This document shows, piece after piece, positions 1 to 7,892 of a DNA stretch of 19,422 nucleotides. The DNA is taken from assembly GCA_025349905.2 (NCBI GenBank), contig MU624873.1, positions 1 to 19,422 on the forward strand. Direction: 5' to 3'. Within the stretch, counting starts at the first letter, position 1. Every line of letters begins with the position of its first letter. Position numbers and translations under genes: made by a program. The notes beneath the pieces are model-generated. The model searched no databases, was not told where the DNA came from, and saw only the letters and a list, made by a program, of their open reading frames with translations. Source of the stretch: Blastocladiella britannica (taxonomy: Eukaryota > Blastocladiomycota > Blastocladiomycetes > Blastocladiales > Blastocladiaceae).

Positions 1-6
1 AAAAAA

Positions 7-1345
7 ATGATCGTCATCTTGCTCCTGGTCCTGGCCTTCATCTCGTACTCGGCCAATGCCGCCGTGTCGCGCGACTCGTTCAAGAAGCACTACCTGGACT
101 CGCTGAGACGGCTCAAGGCCGCCAACACCGCGACGGTCTCGGGCCCCGCCAAGCTCCTAGCCAAACTCTCGACCGCCATTGCCCCCGCCGACCGCGCGCC
201 GGCGTTTGCGCTCGCCAACTACGTGGTAGTCTCGGTCGTCACCATCACCGATGGTCCTCTGCGCGGCACCGTGTACCTGGCGTGGCTCGGGCTGTGGATC
301 CCGCTCATGACCGTTGCTCCTACTACTTCGCCGTCTTCTGGTTGGCGTACTCGCAAATCAGCAAGTGGTCTTGATGGTGAAGATGGAGACGACGAAGACG
401 AGGAAGACCTGGACGATATTGAGGCTCAGGCTGGCCGACTGGTGGACCAGGCCAATGCCGCCAAGAAGCGCGCCGACTGTACCTCGTTTACCTTGCCATC
501 CTTTTCATTGTCGCGGACTGAGAGACGATGATCCACACATACACACACAGACGAGACCGCCGCCCGCAAGTTCTCGGCCGCAGCCGCCCTGTACTCTCCG
601 CTGGCATCCACCTCGTCTCCCGCAGCCCTCGACGCCTGCCGCCTGCACGAGCAAGCGGCACAGTGCTTGAACCACCCGTCCCTCGCTTCCACCCCTGCCG
701 CCATGCGCGCCCGCCTGGCCTCGCTCCGAGCCGCCCTCACCGCCCTCGACCAAGCGCCACCTGGACTTTCGATTGCCACGCTCGAGTCTCGCCGCGCGTC
801 CATCACCGACAGTATTGCCGATCTGTTGGCGAGGGCGGGCGACGTTCACGGCGCGCTTGCAGCGTATGCGGCGTTGACGCGCACTTCCGGCACGCCCGCT
901 CCCTTAGCCCGCCGCGCGAGGGTCGCGGCCCTTCACGCACGTGGCGGGAACGTAGGCGACGCGCACCGCGCGTTTGTTGCGTGTGCGCGGGACGCGGCCC
1001 GCGACACCGAGTACCAGTTCCGGGCGGCCGAGTTTGCGCTGGACGCGGCGGTCACGGGCCTGGTGGCGGGACAGTACCGCGACTTGCACATTGCGCGGAC
1101 GGCGGTGGCCGCGGTGATTGAGGGCGAGTGGGGGATCGGGCGGGAAAAGGCGTTTCTTGAGGCACACCTTTGCATTTTTTTTTTATTTGAGTGAGGGATG
1201 TTGCTAACTTTTGGAATGGTAATAGGCACTGGAGTCGGCCAACTCGATCGCGGCGGCAGCACGTATTCTGGACGACTGGTCGGCCATGTTGAGCGGGTGG
1301 CGCGAGGGCATGCTGCGCGGGTGGCTGTCGGCGCAAGGTCGGTAG
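7..1345 (+). CDS. Unrecognised membrane-anchored protein with helical repeats, 3 exons
   Basis: I do not recognise this family. Proposed exons are 7-478, 551-1161 and 1226-1345, about 400 aa. The start is the ATG after a run of A at the window edge; a more upstream start cannot be excluded. The product opens with a hydrophobic anchor or signal (MIVILLLVLAFISYSANA), has a second hydrophobic stretch around residues 73-102 ending in WIPLM, then a very acidic stretch (DDEDEEDLDD) and an Ala-rich, all-helical TPR/SNAP-like region starting KKRADYETAARKFSAAAAL. Intron 1 (479-550, GTACCT...CACAG) joins D and Y codons cleanly. Intron 2 stays in frame only if a GC donor at 1162 is paired with the AG at 1224-1225, joining AFLE to ALESAN. 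A possible extra splice from 1342 to about 1431 would replace the last residues. Odd: between about 306 and 371 another frame reads YYFAVFWLAYS, more membrane-like than the frame used, so an undetected frameshift is possible. A REEP/DP1-like N-terminal region is only a guess. Confidence 0.45.
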
Positions 1346-1605
1346 GAGCGCGTTGTCCCCTCCCCAAAATTGAATGTATAGATACTCCCCTTGTCTTATT
1401 TATATTCGCGCTTTTGCTCATGAGACGAGTGGTGCTTTCGCTTCTGTCGTCGACGACGAGGAGTTGGTTCCACCTCCAGAATGGATCGCGTGCGCTCCAG
1501 TTCCATTTTGGCCGACCAGACGGTTCCCTTGATCCTGCGAACCATGGCCATATGCTGTTCGGTATTTGGTCAGTCAGTAATGCGACCCGGAGACATGAAT
1601 AAAAT
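1346..1605. other. Convergent intergenic gap
   Basis: AT-rich stretch between two convergent genes. It contains a possible extra C-terminal exon of the upstream gene around 1431-1530 (reading SVVDDEELVPPPEW before a stop) joined from a GT at 1342, and a 43-codon ATG-initiated frame at 1481-1612. Neither is supported beyond being open. Confidence 0.3.
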
Positions 1606-2043
1606 TTAACAGACAGCGCGCAGCGCCCTCAGCCGTGGAAGCGCGTCTTGGGCGGCCCTTGCCATTGCCTTATCAGGCACATGTGCCGCGCGAGCTGCCT
1701 TGGTCAGCGGCGCCAGATCGGCGCGGTACCGGGCTGTAAATCCGCGGGCAAGAGCCTCGATCTCGGATGCGAGTGTGTTTTCATCATTCACATTATTATC
1801 AAGGCCATTTTGTGACTCGGATTGCGGTGCGGCACTATTGCTACCAGGAAACAGGAAGGCGCTGCATACAGCGGCCCCACGGCCGCGTTCGGCCAGATCA
1901 GCGAGATTGTCAGTAGTCAAGGGAAGCGATGATAGCAAGGCCGATGCAGTGTCTGAAAGGGGTGGTAACGATGGCAATGGGGCCGCGAATGCCGGGGACT
2001 CGGCCAGCGCGTCAATTAGGTCCAGCGGAATGGTGGTGGTCAT
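1606..2043 (-). CDS. Hypothetical protein, 145 aa, single exon
   Basis: Unrecognised. An uninterrupted frame of 145 codons from an ATG at 2043 (MTTTIPLDLIDALAESP) to a stop at 1606-1608. It is Ala/Leu-rich with two predicted helical halves separated by a polar Asn/Gln/Ser-rich linker (around residues 70-88), and has a basic Arg/Ala-rich C-terminal helix (RAAQDALPRLRALRAVC). No signal peptide, membrane segment or motif is visible. GC-rich third positions match neighbouring real exons, which supports coding. Its start lies only 25 bp from the start of the divergent DUF1279 gene, so the two probably share a promoter. Possible roles (small adaptor or kinetochore-type coiled protein) would be guesses. 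Confidence 0.55.
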   Translation of the reverse strand: MTTTIPLDLIDALAESPAFAAPLPSLPPLSDTASALLSSLPLTTDNLADLAERGRGAAVCSAFLFPGSNSAAPQSESQNGLDNNVNDENTLASEIEALARGFTARYRADLAPLTKAARAAHVPDKAMARAAQDALPRLRALRAVC

Positions 2044-2068
2044 TTCTTTCTGCTGCGAAGAGAATCAA
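2044..2068. promoter_or_regulatory. 25-bp divergent start-to-start gap
   Basis: Only 25 bp separate the ATG of the minus-strand hypothetical gene (2043) from the first ATG of the plus-strand DUF1279 gene (2069). Transcription start sites must lie inside or very near the opposite coding region, or the DUF1279 protein starts at the later in-frame ATG at 2093. No TATA element is seen. Confidence 0.5.
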
Positions 2069-2917
2069 ATGATGTTTGCGCGACCAACGACCATGCTCTG
2101 GCGTCCGACGTCTTGGTCGCTGCGTCTCTCACCATTGTCGGGCGTTACACGGCGCTCATTCACCACCGCGGGTGCACCGCCACCGCAGCTCAAGGGATGG
2201 CGCAAGTATGCGGCCCAGGTTCGTTCCATTTCCATTTTATATTACTGCACACGGCTGACAGCCCTTCACTCTCAGTTCAAGGACAAGCCGGCCAGTCATT
2301 TGTATGCGTTTTCCTTTGGTTTTATTTGAGTGTTATTTATTCGCTTTGGATTTTGCAGAACAGGTATGCACGGCCCTTGCCAACCAAACGATGCAAATAT
2401 TGACATCGTTCTCTCGAAATAGCTTTCCTGATCTTGCACGAAGTCACTGGTACATATATGACGCGTATTTTGAAATGTGGATCCAATTTAACATCATGCA
2501 AAATAGCAATTGCTCCCATTGGAGTGTTCTACTACGGCATTCAATGGACCGGGATCGCGATTCCATTTCCCGAGTCGCTACTTGAAGGTACAAATCTCTA
2601 ATTTCCCCAAAGGAACTGTGACTGAACGAACTGGGTGGTGACAGAGAGCAATGCCAAGATCCAACGGGTCATCAAGTACTATGGGTGGGACATTCAGCCA
2701 GACTCGCGCGTCTTTGTCAATCTCGTGGCGTCGTACGCCATTGTCAAGATGCTCATGCCCGTTCGCATTGCTGCCAGGTACATCGTTCTGTGTGGTTTTG
2801 CAAGAAGTGGATCGATACTCATTCAGATATAAACATATAAGTGTGGCCATGACCCCGGCATTCGCGCGCGTCATTGACCGCGTTTCCGCGCCGATCCAGT
2901 TTTGGAAAAAGGGCTAA
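2069..2917 (+). CDS. DUF1279 (FAM210 / FMP10-like) mitochondrial membrane protein, 7 exons
   Basis: Exons 2069-2218, 2276-2301, 2359-2363, 2423-2449, 2507-2587, 2645-2777 and 2842-2917 give about 165 aa. The N-terminus is Arg/Ser/Thr-rich without acidic residues (a mitochondrial presequence), followed by the fungal DUF1279 signature: FKDKPASHL, then TAFLILHEVTA, then a Gly/Ile/Tyr-rich membrane helix, PFPESLLEE, YYGW and the closing SYAIVKMLMPVRIAA and AMTPAFARVIDRV. Family knowledge: FAM210/FMP10/MRX11-type proteins sit in the mitochondrial inner membrane and are linked to mitochondrial translation or homeostasis; the exact activity is unknown. Every intron is GT-AG and 55-65 nt. The third exon is only 5 nt, yet it is needed to restore both frame and the conserved HLTAF junction. 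ATGs at 2069, 2072 and 2093 are in frame; which is used is not decided. The stop overlaps the stop of the convergent gene. Confidence 0.85.
2359..2363 (+). other. 5-nt micro-exon (AACAG)
   Basis: The sequence is flanked by an acceptor (TTTTGCAG, ending at 2358) and a donor (GTATGC, from 2364). Joined with the two last bases of the preceding exon (TT, 2300-2301) and the CT of the next exon (2423), it encodes the Leu-Thr-Ala of the family-conserved HLTAFLILHE stretch. Skipping it shifts the frame. Confidence 0.75.
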
Positions 2918-3616
2918 GGGGTGATGGTTGCTTGCATGGCCGATTCTCTGTTCTCATCAGGATGAGTTGTAATACAAAAAAAATCTTGTAAAGAAAATGT
3001 TACGGACGCATGGGCAACGAACTCTTCCATGGAAATGGACGCATGGTGCAACGTGGGAATGTTTTTGATGCCCAGGAATGTCATTGCTGTACAGTTCTTT
3101 GTTGTTAATGGGACCAAACGTAACACACAAAAAAAGAACATACGTACCCTCAGTGTATTGCTTCTGGTTCATGCTCCCAGTGAGGTTCGAGTCGTAGATT
3201 TTAAACAGACTTGCCAGATCAGCGTGCGAGAACAGGGAAAAGGATGGGTTGGTGCCGCTCTATATCACATTCATCGTGGTGAATAAAGAAGATTCCCACG
3301 ATAAAAAAAATTAAAAAATTAAAAAACCTTGGCAACGCGGGCGGCCTTGAGATCTCGGAGCTCCTTGGCCATGAATGCGCGTGGATCCTCTGATTTCAAA
3401 TTTATATTAAGTCAAGCTATTCGTAAATGAATATAGACAAAACAAACCAGGCCGGTGGTAAACAAGCAGCTCGACCAGCCGGTGCAAAATGGCGGGGATC
3501 TTGTGGTGCTCGAGGTAGTTGGTTGATGCGACCAGCTGCTCGTCCATGGATCCGTACGCGGACTTGATTTCAGACGCCTGTGGCTGCGATGATTTGGGCG
3601 CGGCGGCTGCTGGCAT
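2914..3616 (-). CDS. EFCAB10: EFCAB10-like ciliary protein: RIIa/DPY-30-like domain plus one EF-hand, 5 exons
   Basis: Exons (minus strand) 3616-3448, 3389-3328, 3259-3148, 3086-3004 and 2952-2914 encode about 154 aa. Residues about 32-70 form a PKA-RIIa/DPY-30-like docking domain (NYLEHHKIPAILHRLVELL, then YHRPEDPRAFM). Residues about 90-125 form one EF-hand-like unit (LASLFKIYDSNLTGSMNQKQ). Its 12-residue loop starts with Asp and has Gly at position 6, but ends in Gln rather than Glu, so calcium binding may be weak. This RIIa plus single EF-hand order is that of animal EFCAB10, a protein of ciliated cells. The last intron (3003-2953) is 51 nt, in frame and stop-free, so retention would only insert 17 residues. 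Presence suggests a flagellated zoospore stage. The stop codon overlaps the stop of the DUF1279 gene. Confidence in the family is high, in the last two junctions moderate. Confidence 0.8.
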
Positions 3617-4079
3617 TGGTATGTGGTATTATTATTGTCAATAATTGGGAAAGAGCGGTTTCAATATGTCATGACTTTTTTCCAGAAAAAGAAGCTTAAA
3701 AAATCGGAGAGGCTCCAAATTGGGGAGCGCAAACGCCTAACAGGGCTCAATTCTGCGCCAAAAAACATCGCATCCCATTTCGAGCCTCTTTCAATTATTC
3801 GGAGTACCGCACACCCTCCTCACTTCAAACATGTCGAAAACACCTGGCGTCCAAATGAGTCCGCGCCCCGCCAACTGCAAGGTCTTAAATGAGAACCGCG
3901 TCCCTCCACCGGCCCTCCTTTTATTTTCAACTTGTATATTCATCGGACAAAACAATACTTGCCCAATTCAAACGCGCAGCAAACCATACTTGCCTCTTTT
4001 GGATTGATCGCCCGACACCTCATTGCATTTGACAGCTCATAGTTGCCGACAGACACGTGTAATTCTTTTTGCTTCTTTG

Positions 4080-4170
4080 GTAAGTTGCTGTTTTTTTTCT
4101 TTCTTGTTGTTGCGATGACTCGACGACATTTCGCGTGTGTGTCCAAGTCATTCGTGTTAAAAACCTGCAG
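4080..4170 (+). other. Candidate 5'UTR intron of bZIP gene A
   Basis: A perfect GTAAGT donor at 4080 and a CTGCAG acceptor ending at 4170 bracket 91 nt with a T-rich interior (T8 run). An ATG at 4116 is in frame with the main start at 4301 without an intervening stop. If the intron is retained, a protein about 62 residues longer is possible; if spliced, that ATG is removed. Confidence 0.45.
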
Positions 4171-4182
4171 GACACGTCATTC

Positions 4183-4203
4183 ATGTTTTGTATATGTATC
4201 TAG
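4183..4203 (+). promoter_or_regulatory. uORF1, six codons, in leader of bZIP gene A
   Basis: ATG at 4183 followed by five codons and TAG (MFCICI, stop at 4201-4203), downstream of the candidate 5'UTR intron and 98 nt before the main ATG. The start context is weak (T at -3). It overlaps the start of the second uORF, so a ribosome translating uORF1 passes the uORF2 ATG. That would favour reinitiation at the main start. Confidence 0.5.
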
Positions 4204-4505
4204 CCCAAAGACTCGCACCTACCGACTCAATTGCTTGTCACTCAACCTTCCCTCATCCCTTGTACCGCACCCCATCCTACCCTTGCTTGATCTTGGAACC
4301 ATGGATATCTTTGGCGAGTACTTGCAGCACGACACCACCACCTACCTCTCGTACCAGTCTCCGGCCACGCTCTTGCTCGACAACAGCACCTCTACCAACG
4401 ACGATCCCTTCAAGTCCCTGCCGCTCATTGCTGACATGGTCCACCCCGATCCCTTTGCTACCAACGACGGGATCGTGTCATGGTCCGAGCTCATGTCCAA
4501 CATGA
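4194..4505 (+). promoter_or_regulatory. uORF2 overlapping the bZIP A start out of frame
   Basis: ATG at 4194 opens a 103-codon frame in a different phase from the bZIP CDS. It runs through the main ATG at 4301 and ends at 4503-4505. Translation from this ATG would preclude use of the main start. The context is weak (T at -3), against ACC-ATG-G at the main start. The arrangement resembles the inhibitory uORF2 of ATF4-type genes. Confidence 0.45.
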
Positions 4506-5591
4506 CCGCGCCTCATGATATGGGACTTGGTGGCGGCACTCCAACACCTGTATGTTTCGTTTCCGTCATCTCAGTCTTCAATTTTTTTTTACTGTGAGTG
4601 CACCGGATCCTCACACATCTCATAAAAACAGGACCTCGTGCTCTCGCCCAACCCCACCACACTGGCCTTTGGTGCCGGCACCTTTGCTGCTGCCCACCAC
4701 CATCATACAGTGTCGCCATCGCCCACGTTGGCCACCTCGGCCGCACCAACGTACTTCGCCGACATGCACCCGCACCAGCAGCTCTACATGCCGTCCCCAC
4801 AGCAGCAACAGCCAACCATCATCAGCCCTGCGATGCTGGCAACCCCGGCATCCACGGTCCCGCCCACGCCGTACCCGAGCGAGCACCCATGGACCCAGCC
4901 GCCACCCGCATGGGCCACGATCCCACTGTCCGGCGAGTTTACGTTCATGATGCCGTCGCCAACCGTTGTGCCGTCCACGCCATCTGTTTCTGCCACCACA
5001 ACGGATGTGACGATCTCCTCGGACCAGACCGATTCACCAGCAGCAAAACGGCGCCGGTCGTCGCGCGCAGTCGTGTCCAAGCGGTCGCGCGAGTCGTCGT
5101 TGACACCGCTCCCCTCGGCACCCGCGTCTCCGGCCGCCACCACGGACGCGCCGCCCAACATGGGGAACGGCGTACTGCTGTCGACGTCCACGACCAAGAC
5201 CAAGGCGCCCGCGGTGCTTCCGACCGCGCTGCCGTACCCGACGCACCTGATTTCGCCCAATGCGCCGATCCGGAAACCAGGGAAACGGCTGTGTGCGTCC
5301 GAGCGTCGCGCGCAGCAGGATCGGGCTGCTGCTCAGGCTGCTGCTGATGACGATGATGCCGAGGATGATGACGAGGAGGAAGGACTGCTTCCGGCCGATA
5401 TGGCGGGCATGTCTCCCGCCGAGCGTAAACGTGTCGCCAACACGTTGAGCGCGCGGCGGGCTCGGGCACGGCGCGTGGCTCGCATGTCGTTTCTCGAGGC
5501 GCGGGTGGCCGAGCTCGAGAAGGAGCGCGAGGCGTTGCTTCAAACGGTGGCGGGAATGCGCGCGGCCGAATGCGCGTCGTGCTCGCGATAA
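4301..5591 (+). CDS. bZIP transcription factor A, Gcn4/ATF4-like, 2 exons
   Basis: Exons 4301-4549 and 4632-5591 encode about 402 aa; the intron has a GTATGT donor and AACAG acceptor. The N-terminal two thirds are Pro/Ser/Thr/Gln-rich with an acidic/hydrophobic activation-like start (MDIFGEYL). A basic patch (KRRRSSRAVVSKRSR, about residues 220-235) is a likely nuclear signal. Around 283-303 lies LPYPTHLI followed by PNAPIRKPGKRL, shared with the next gene. An acidic run (DDDDAEDDDEEE) precedes the C-terminal bZIP: basic region ERKRVANTLSARRARARR (about 347-364), then heptad leucines in FLEARVAELEKEREALL. The N-x-x-x-A-R-R-x-R-A-R core is the Gcn4/Cpc1 type, so a role in amino-acid, sulfur or stress control is likely but inferred. 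The tail ends ECASCSR. It is the tandem paralogue of the gene at 5998, and its leader carries uORFs. Confidence 0.85.
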
Positions 5592-5997
5592 TATCGATAC
5601 CTTTTTTAGGCGTGTGTACTACTTTTCTCAAGGCAATACAATACTTTCATATTGTCTCTTTTTTGGCGCACCGCAATTTGGTACCGCTATTGAGACTTCA
5701 TTGGGTAATAAGATGGCCTACACGTGTACTTAGTGCTCGGTGCCATTCATTCGGTGCTCAAAAAAGCGTTGGCTAAATATGGTAAGTATTGTGGCTGCAC
5801 AATGAAACGATTAGGAAGGCGCCTCAATCCCGCAAGATTTTGCGCTCCTTCATCTTCGCGCTTGGGCAACCTGGCGCTGCAAAATGACGGTGCACTCAAA
5901 AGAGCGTACGTTCCCCCGCCCTTTGTCTCGTTTTGCTTGCCTTTCCCCCCATTGTGCTTGCCTCCTTTATTTTTGCTTTTTAGACTTTTCACAAACA
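5592..5997. other. Intergenic region between bZIP genes, with candidate 5'UTR intron
   Basis: 406 bp, AT-rich. A GTAAGT donor at 5783 and a TTTTAG acceptor ending at 5983 suggest a 201-nt 5'UTR intron for the second bZIP gene. The bases AATATG just before the donor place an ATG (5780-5782) exactly at the exon end. After splicing, it would open a frame overlapping the main start out of phase. No other gene is seen. Confidence 0.4.
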
Positions 5998-7515
5998 ATG
6001 GATCAGTCGTACTCGATGCCTCTTCCTGTGCCTGCGTTCCTTGCCCAACAGCAACAACAGCAACAACAGCAACAGCAGCAACAACAGCAACAGCAACAAC
6101 TTCCTTTTCCGCAAGCATTTGCATCTCAAGGCCAGTACGCGTCGTACTATGATGGCACTCCATACTCGCCGGCCCTGATGAGCATGTCCTCGCCGTGGTT
6201 TGACGCGCCCGTGGCAAGTACCGCAAACCCAATGACCAGCGCTGGATCGCCGGCCACGCTTGCCGTCACCATTCCCGGATCTTATATCCCCTCTCCGACG
6301 CCGTCGGTGCCCACGCCCACGTTGTCGATGGTGCAGTTGCCTCCGGTTCGTTTTCATATCTATGTCAAATTGTGGCAATACTGGAGCACAAACTGACGAT
6401 TTTTTTTTTTGTGCCATCAGTTTGGTGGCCCCATGTCGCCTCTCGAGTACGCAGTACCCCCGCAGTACCACCAGCACCAGCACCAGCATCTTCACGAGCA
6501 GCATCGCAGAGACCTCCCGCTCTTGTCGGTTGGAACTCAGGGCAGCAATGGAACCGGAATGCTGCCCAACTTTGGACCCTACTCTCCGCCGCTGCAGCCA
6601 ACGACGGCGAGCAGTTTCCACCACCAGCACCAGCATTATGACGCGTTTGCTGCGCACATGGTCCCGCCGGCGGCGTTGAGCAACACCAGCTCGCAAGCAT
6701 CGGTCTCGCCGATGGAATCTCCGGCCCACCTTGTCTTTGGATCAGCGTCAGCATCGTCGACGCCGGTGCGAGGCAAAGCCGCCCGGTCGCGCCGAGCCGC
6801 CGCCGCCGCGGCCTCTGCGCGCGTGGCCCTGGCTGCCGCTGCCGCTGCGTCCGCGTCCGACTCGCTGTCGCCCGTGTCGTCGCTCTCCCCCGGCCCACTA
6901 TCCCCGGCCCAAAACGATAATGACGACACATCTTCCTCTATGGCAGATACCGCCGCCGCGTCAGCCGCGGCCGCTGAAGCTAAAGTGCAGCGCATGCTCG
7001 TCCTCCCAACCACCACCAACAAGTCTCGCCCTCCGTCCCGTGCAGTTCCCGCAACCTTACCGTACCCGTCGCGCCTAATTGCGCCCAATGCGCCGATCCG
7101 CAAACCGGGAAAGCGGCTGCGCACGCAGGAACGCGCGACGTTATCGGCCGAGCGGACGGGAGATACGGGCGGTATGGCGGCGGCGGCCCGCGCTGCCAAT
7201 GCCGCCGACACGGCTGCCGCTGGCGGCAGCGGGAATGACGGCACGGACAACTCGGGGATGATTCCGGACTCGACGGACGAGTCGTTGACACCGGCGGAAC
7301 GTAAACGGATTGCCAACACGCTGAGCGCGCGGCGCGCTCGCGCGCGGAAAGCCGCACAGGTGGATTTCTTGGCTGACCGGGTGGCTGAACTCGAGGCGGA
7401 GCGAGACGCGCTGATGGCCGAGGTGGTCAAGTTGCAGGAAAGCCGGCAGACGTGTACGTGTGGCGGGAGCGGTGCTGGCGGCGGGCTGGTCCATGCTGCG
7501 GGCGAGTGCCAATAA
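5998..7515 (+). CDS. bZIP transcription factor B, paralogue of A, with poly-Gln tract, 2 exons
   Basis: Exons 5998-6345 and 6421-7515 encode about 480 aa; the intron has a T10 run before CATCAG. The N-terminus has an 18-Gln tract (residues 17-34), then Ser/Pro-rich sequence, a His/Gln alternation (QYHQHQHQH), and long Ala-rich stretches. The shared module LPYPSRLI plus PNAPIRKPGKRL lies near residues 329-349. The C-terminal bZIP (about 406-456) has basic region ERKRIANTLSARRARARK and a zipper starting FLADRVAELEAERDALM. The tail carries a Cys cluster (TCTCGG) and ends GECQ. Against paralogue A, the bZIP and the upstream LPYP module are conserved while the rest diverges, so the copies are old. 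The start is the first in-frame ATG after the candidate leader acceptor (ACAAACAATGG). DNA-binding nuclear regulator; the regulon is unknown. Confidence 0.85.
6046..6099 (+). repeat. CAA/CAG poly-glutamine tract (18 codons)
   Basis: Eighteen consecutive Gln codons, irregularly mixed CAA and CAG rather than a pure triplet run. This suggests selection for the peptide tract, or an interrupted repeat that is less prone to expansion. Confidence 0.95.
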
Positions 7516-7763
7516 ATGAACACACGTAAACTCCTGTTTCAATAGGGAGCTTAACTGAGTTTGTGTCTCAGGGGAAAAAAACAGAGGGGGGATCTTGGAC
7601 AAGTTTTGACGGTATTCTGAATCGAATGGAAAGATTCCGACATCCCAGGTCGCTTGGGTGCAATCAATGCCGGTACTTGACTTTCTTGCGGGGAATCAAA
7701 ACTACATTCAACATTGGTGAGCATAACAAAAACAAGAATCGGTGTCTGGATCCTTCGTTGGTC

Positions 7764-7892
7764 TCACTGGCTCCTCAAGGATCGGTACAAAAGAGCCTCT
7801 CCTTTTCCCAAGTTTTGATATGTGCCCAACAAGTCCCGGATGATTGCAAGTGTTGATTTACCGTTTCCACTCACATGCGGCGAGTACGAGTA
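7764..7892 (-). pseudogene. Possible relic of a P-loop (D5/SF3-like) NTPase
   Basis: The minus strand reads about 43 codons between two stops, including PHVSGNGKSTLAIIRDLLG followed by a Tyr. GNGKST followed by a helix and LLGxY is the look of D5-type primase-helicase Walker A regions of large DNA viruses and related elements. Against it: the first Gly of a canonical Walker A is His here, the frame is short and has no start, and no B or C motif follows; a further minus-strand segment near 7617-7655 (reading WDVGIFPFDSEY) is only suggestive. It could be chance, and it overlaps a possible plus-strand ORF. Confidence 0.2.

Larger units (their letters stand above)
3617..4300. other. Intergenic region / leader of first bZIP gene
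   Basis: A 684-bp AT-rich stretch without a convincing gene. It should hold the minus-strand EFCAB10-like promoter and the promoter plus 5' leader of the first bZIP gene. A 58-codon ATG-initiated frame at 3831-4007 (MSKTPGVQMSPRPANCK...) sits after a start-like context (CTTCAAACATG). It could be a leader uORF or a small exon and is not otherwise supported. Confidence 0.4.

Noticed and set aside
1..12. Window begins in an A run and ends in a T run
   Set aside because: Could be assembly breaks at homopolymers or arbitrary edges; the right-hand run is the polypyrimidine tract of an intron in the GGT gene, so no telomere or terminal repeat is implied.
3623..3892. 89-codon plus-strand frame in the intergenic region
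   Set aside because: Lys/Phe-rich translation of AT-rich sequence without any coding character.
6636..7523. Long minus-strand open frame (295 codons) opposite bZIP B
   Set aside because: It is the antisense shadow of Ala/Ser/Arg-rich GC-biased codons; the plus strand has a clear bZIP domain.
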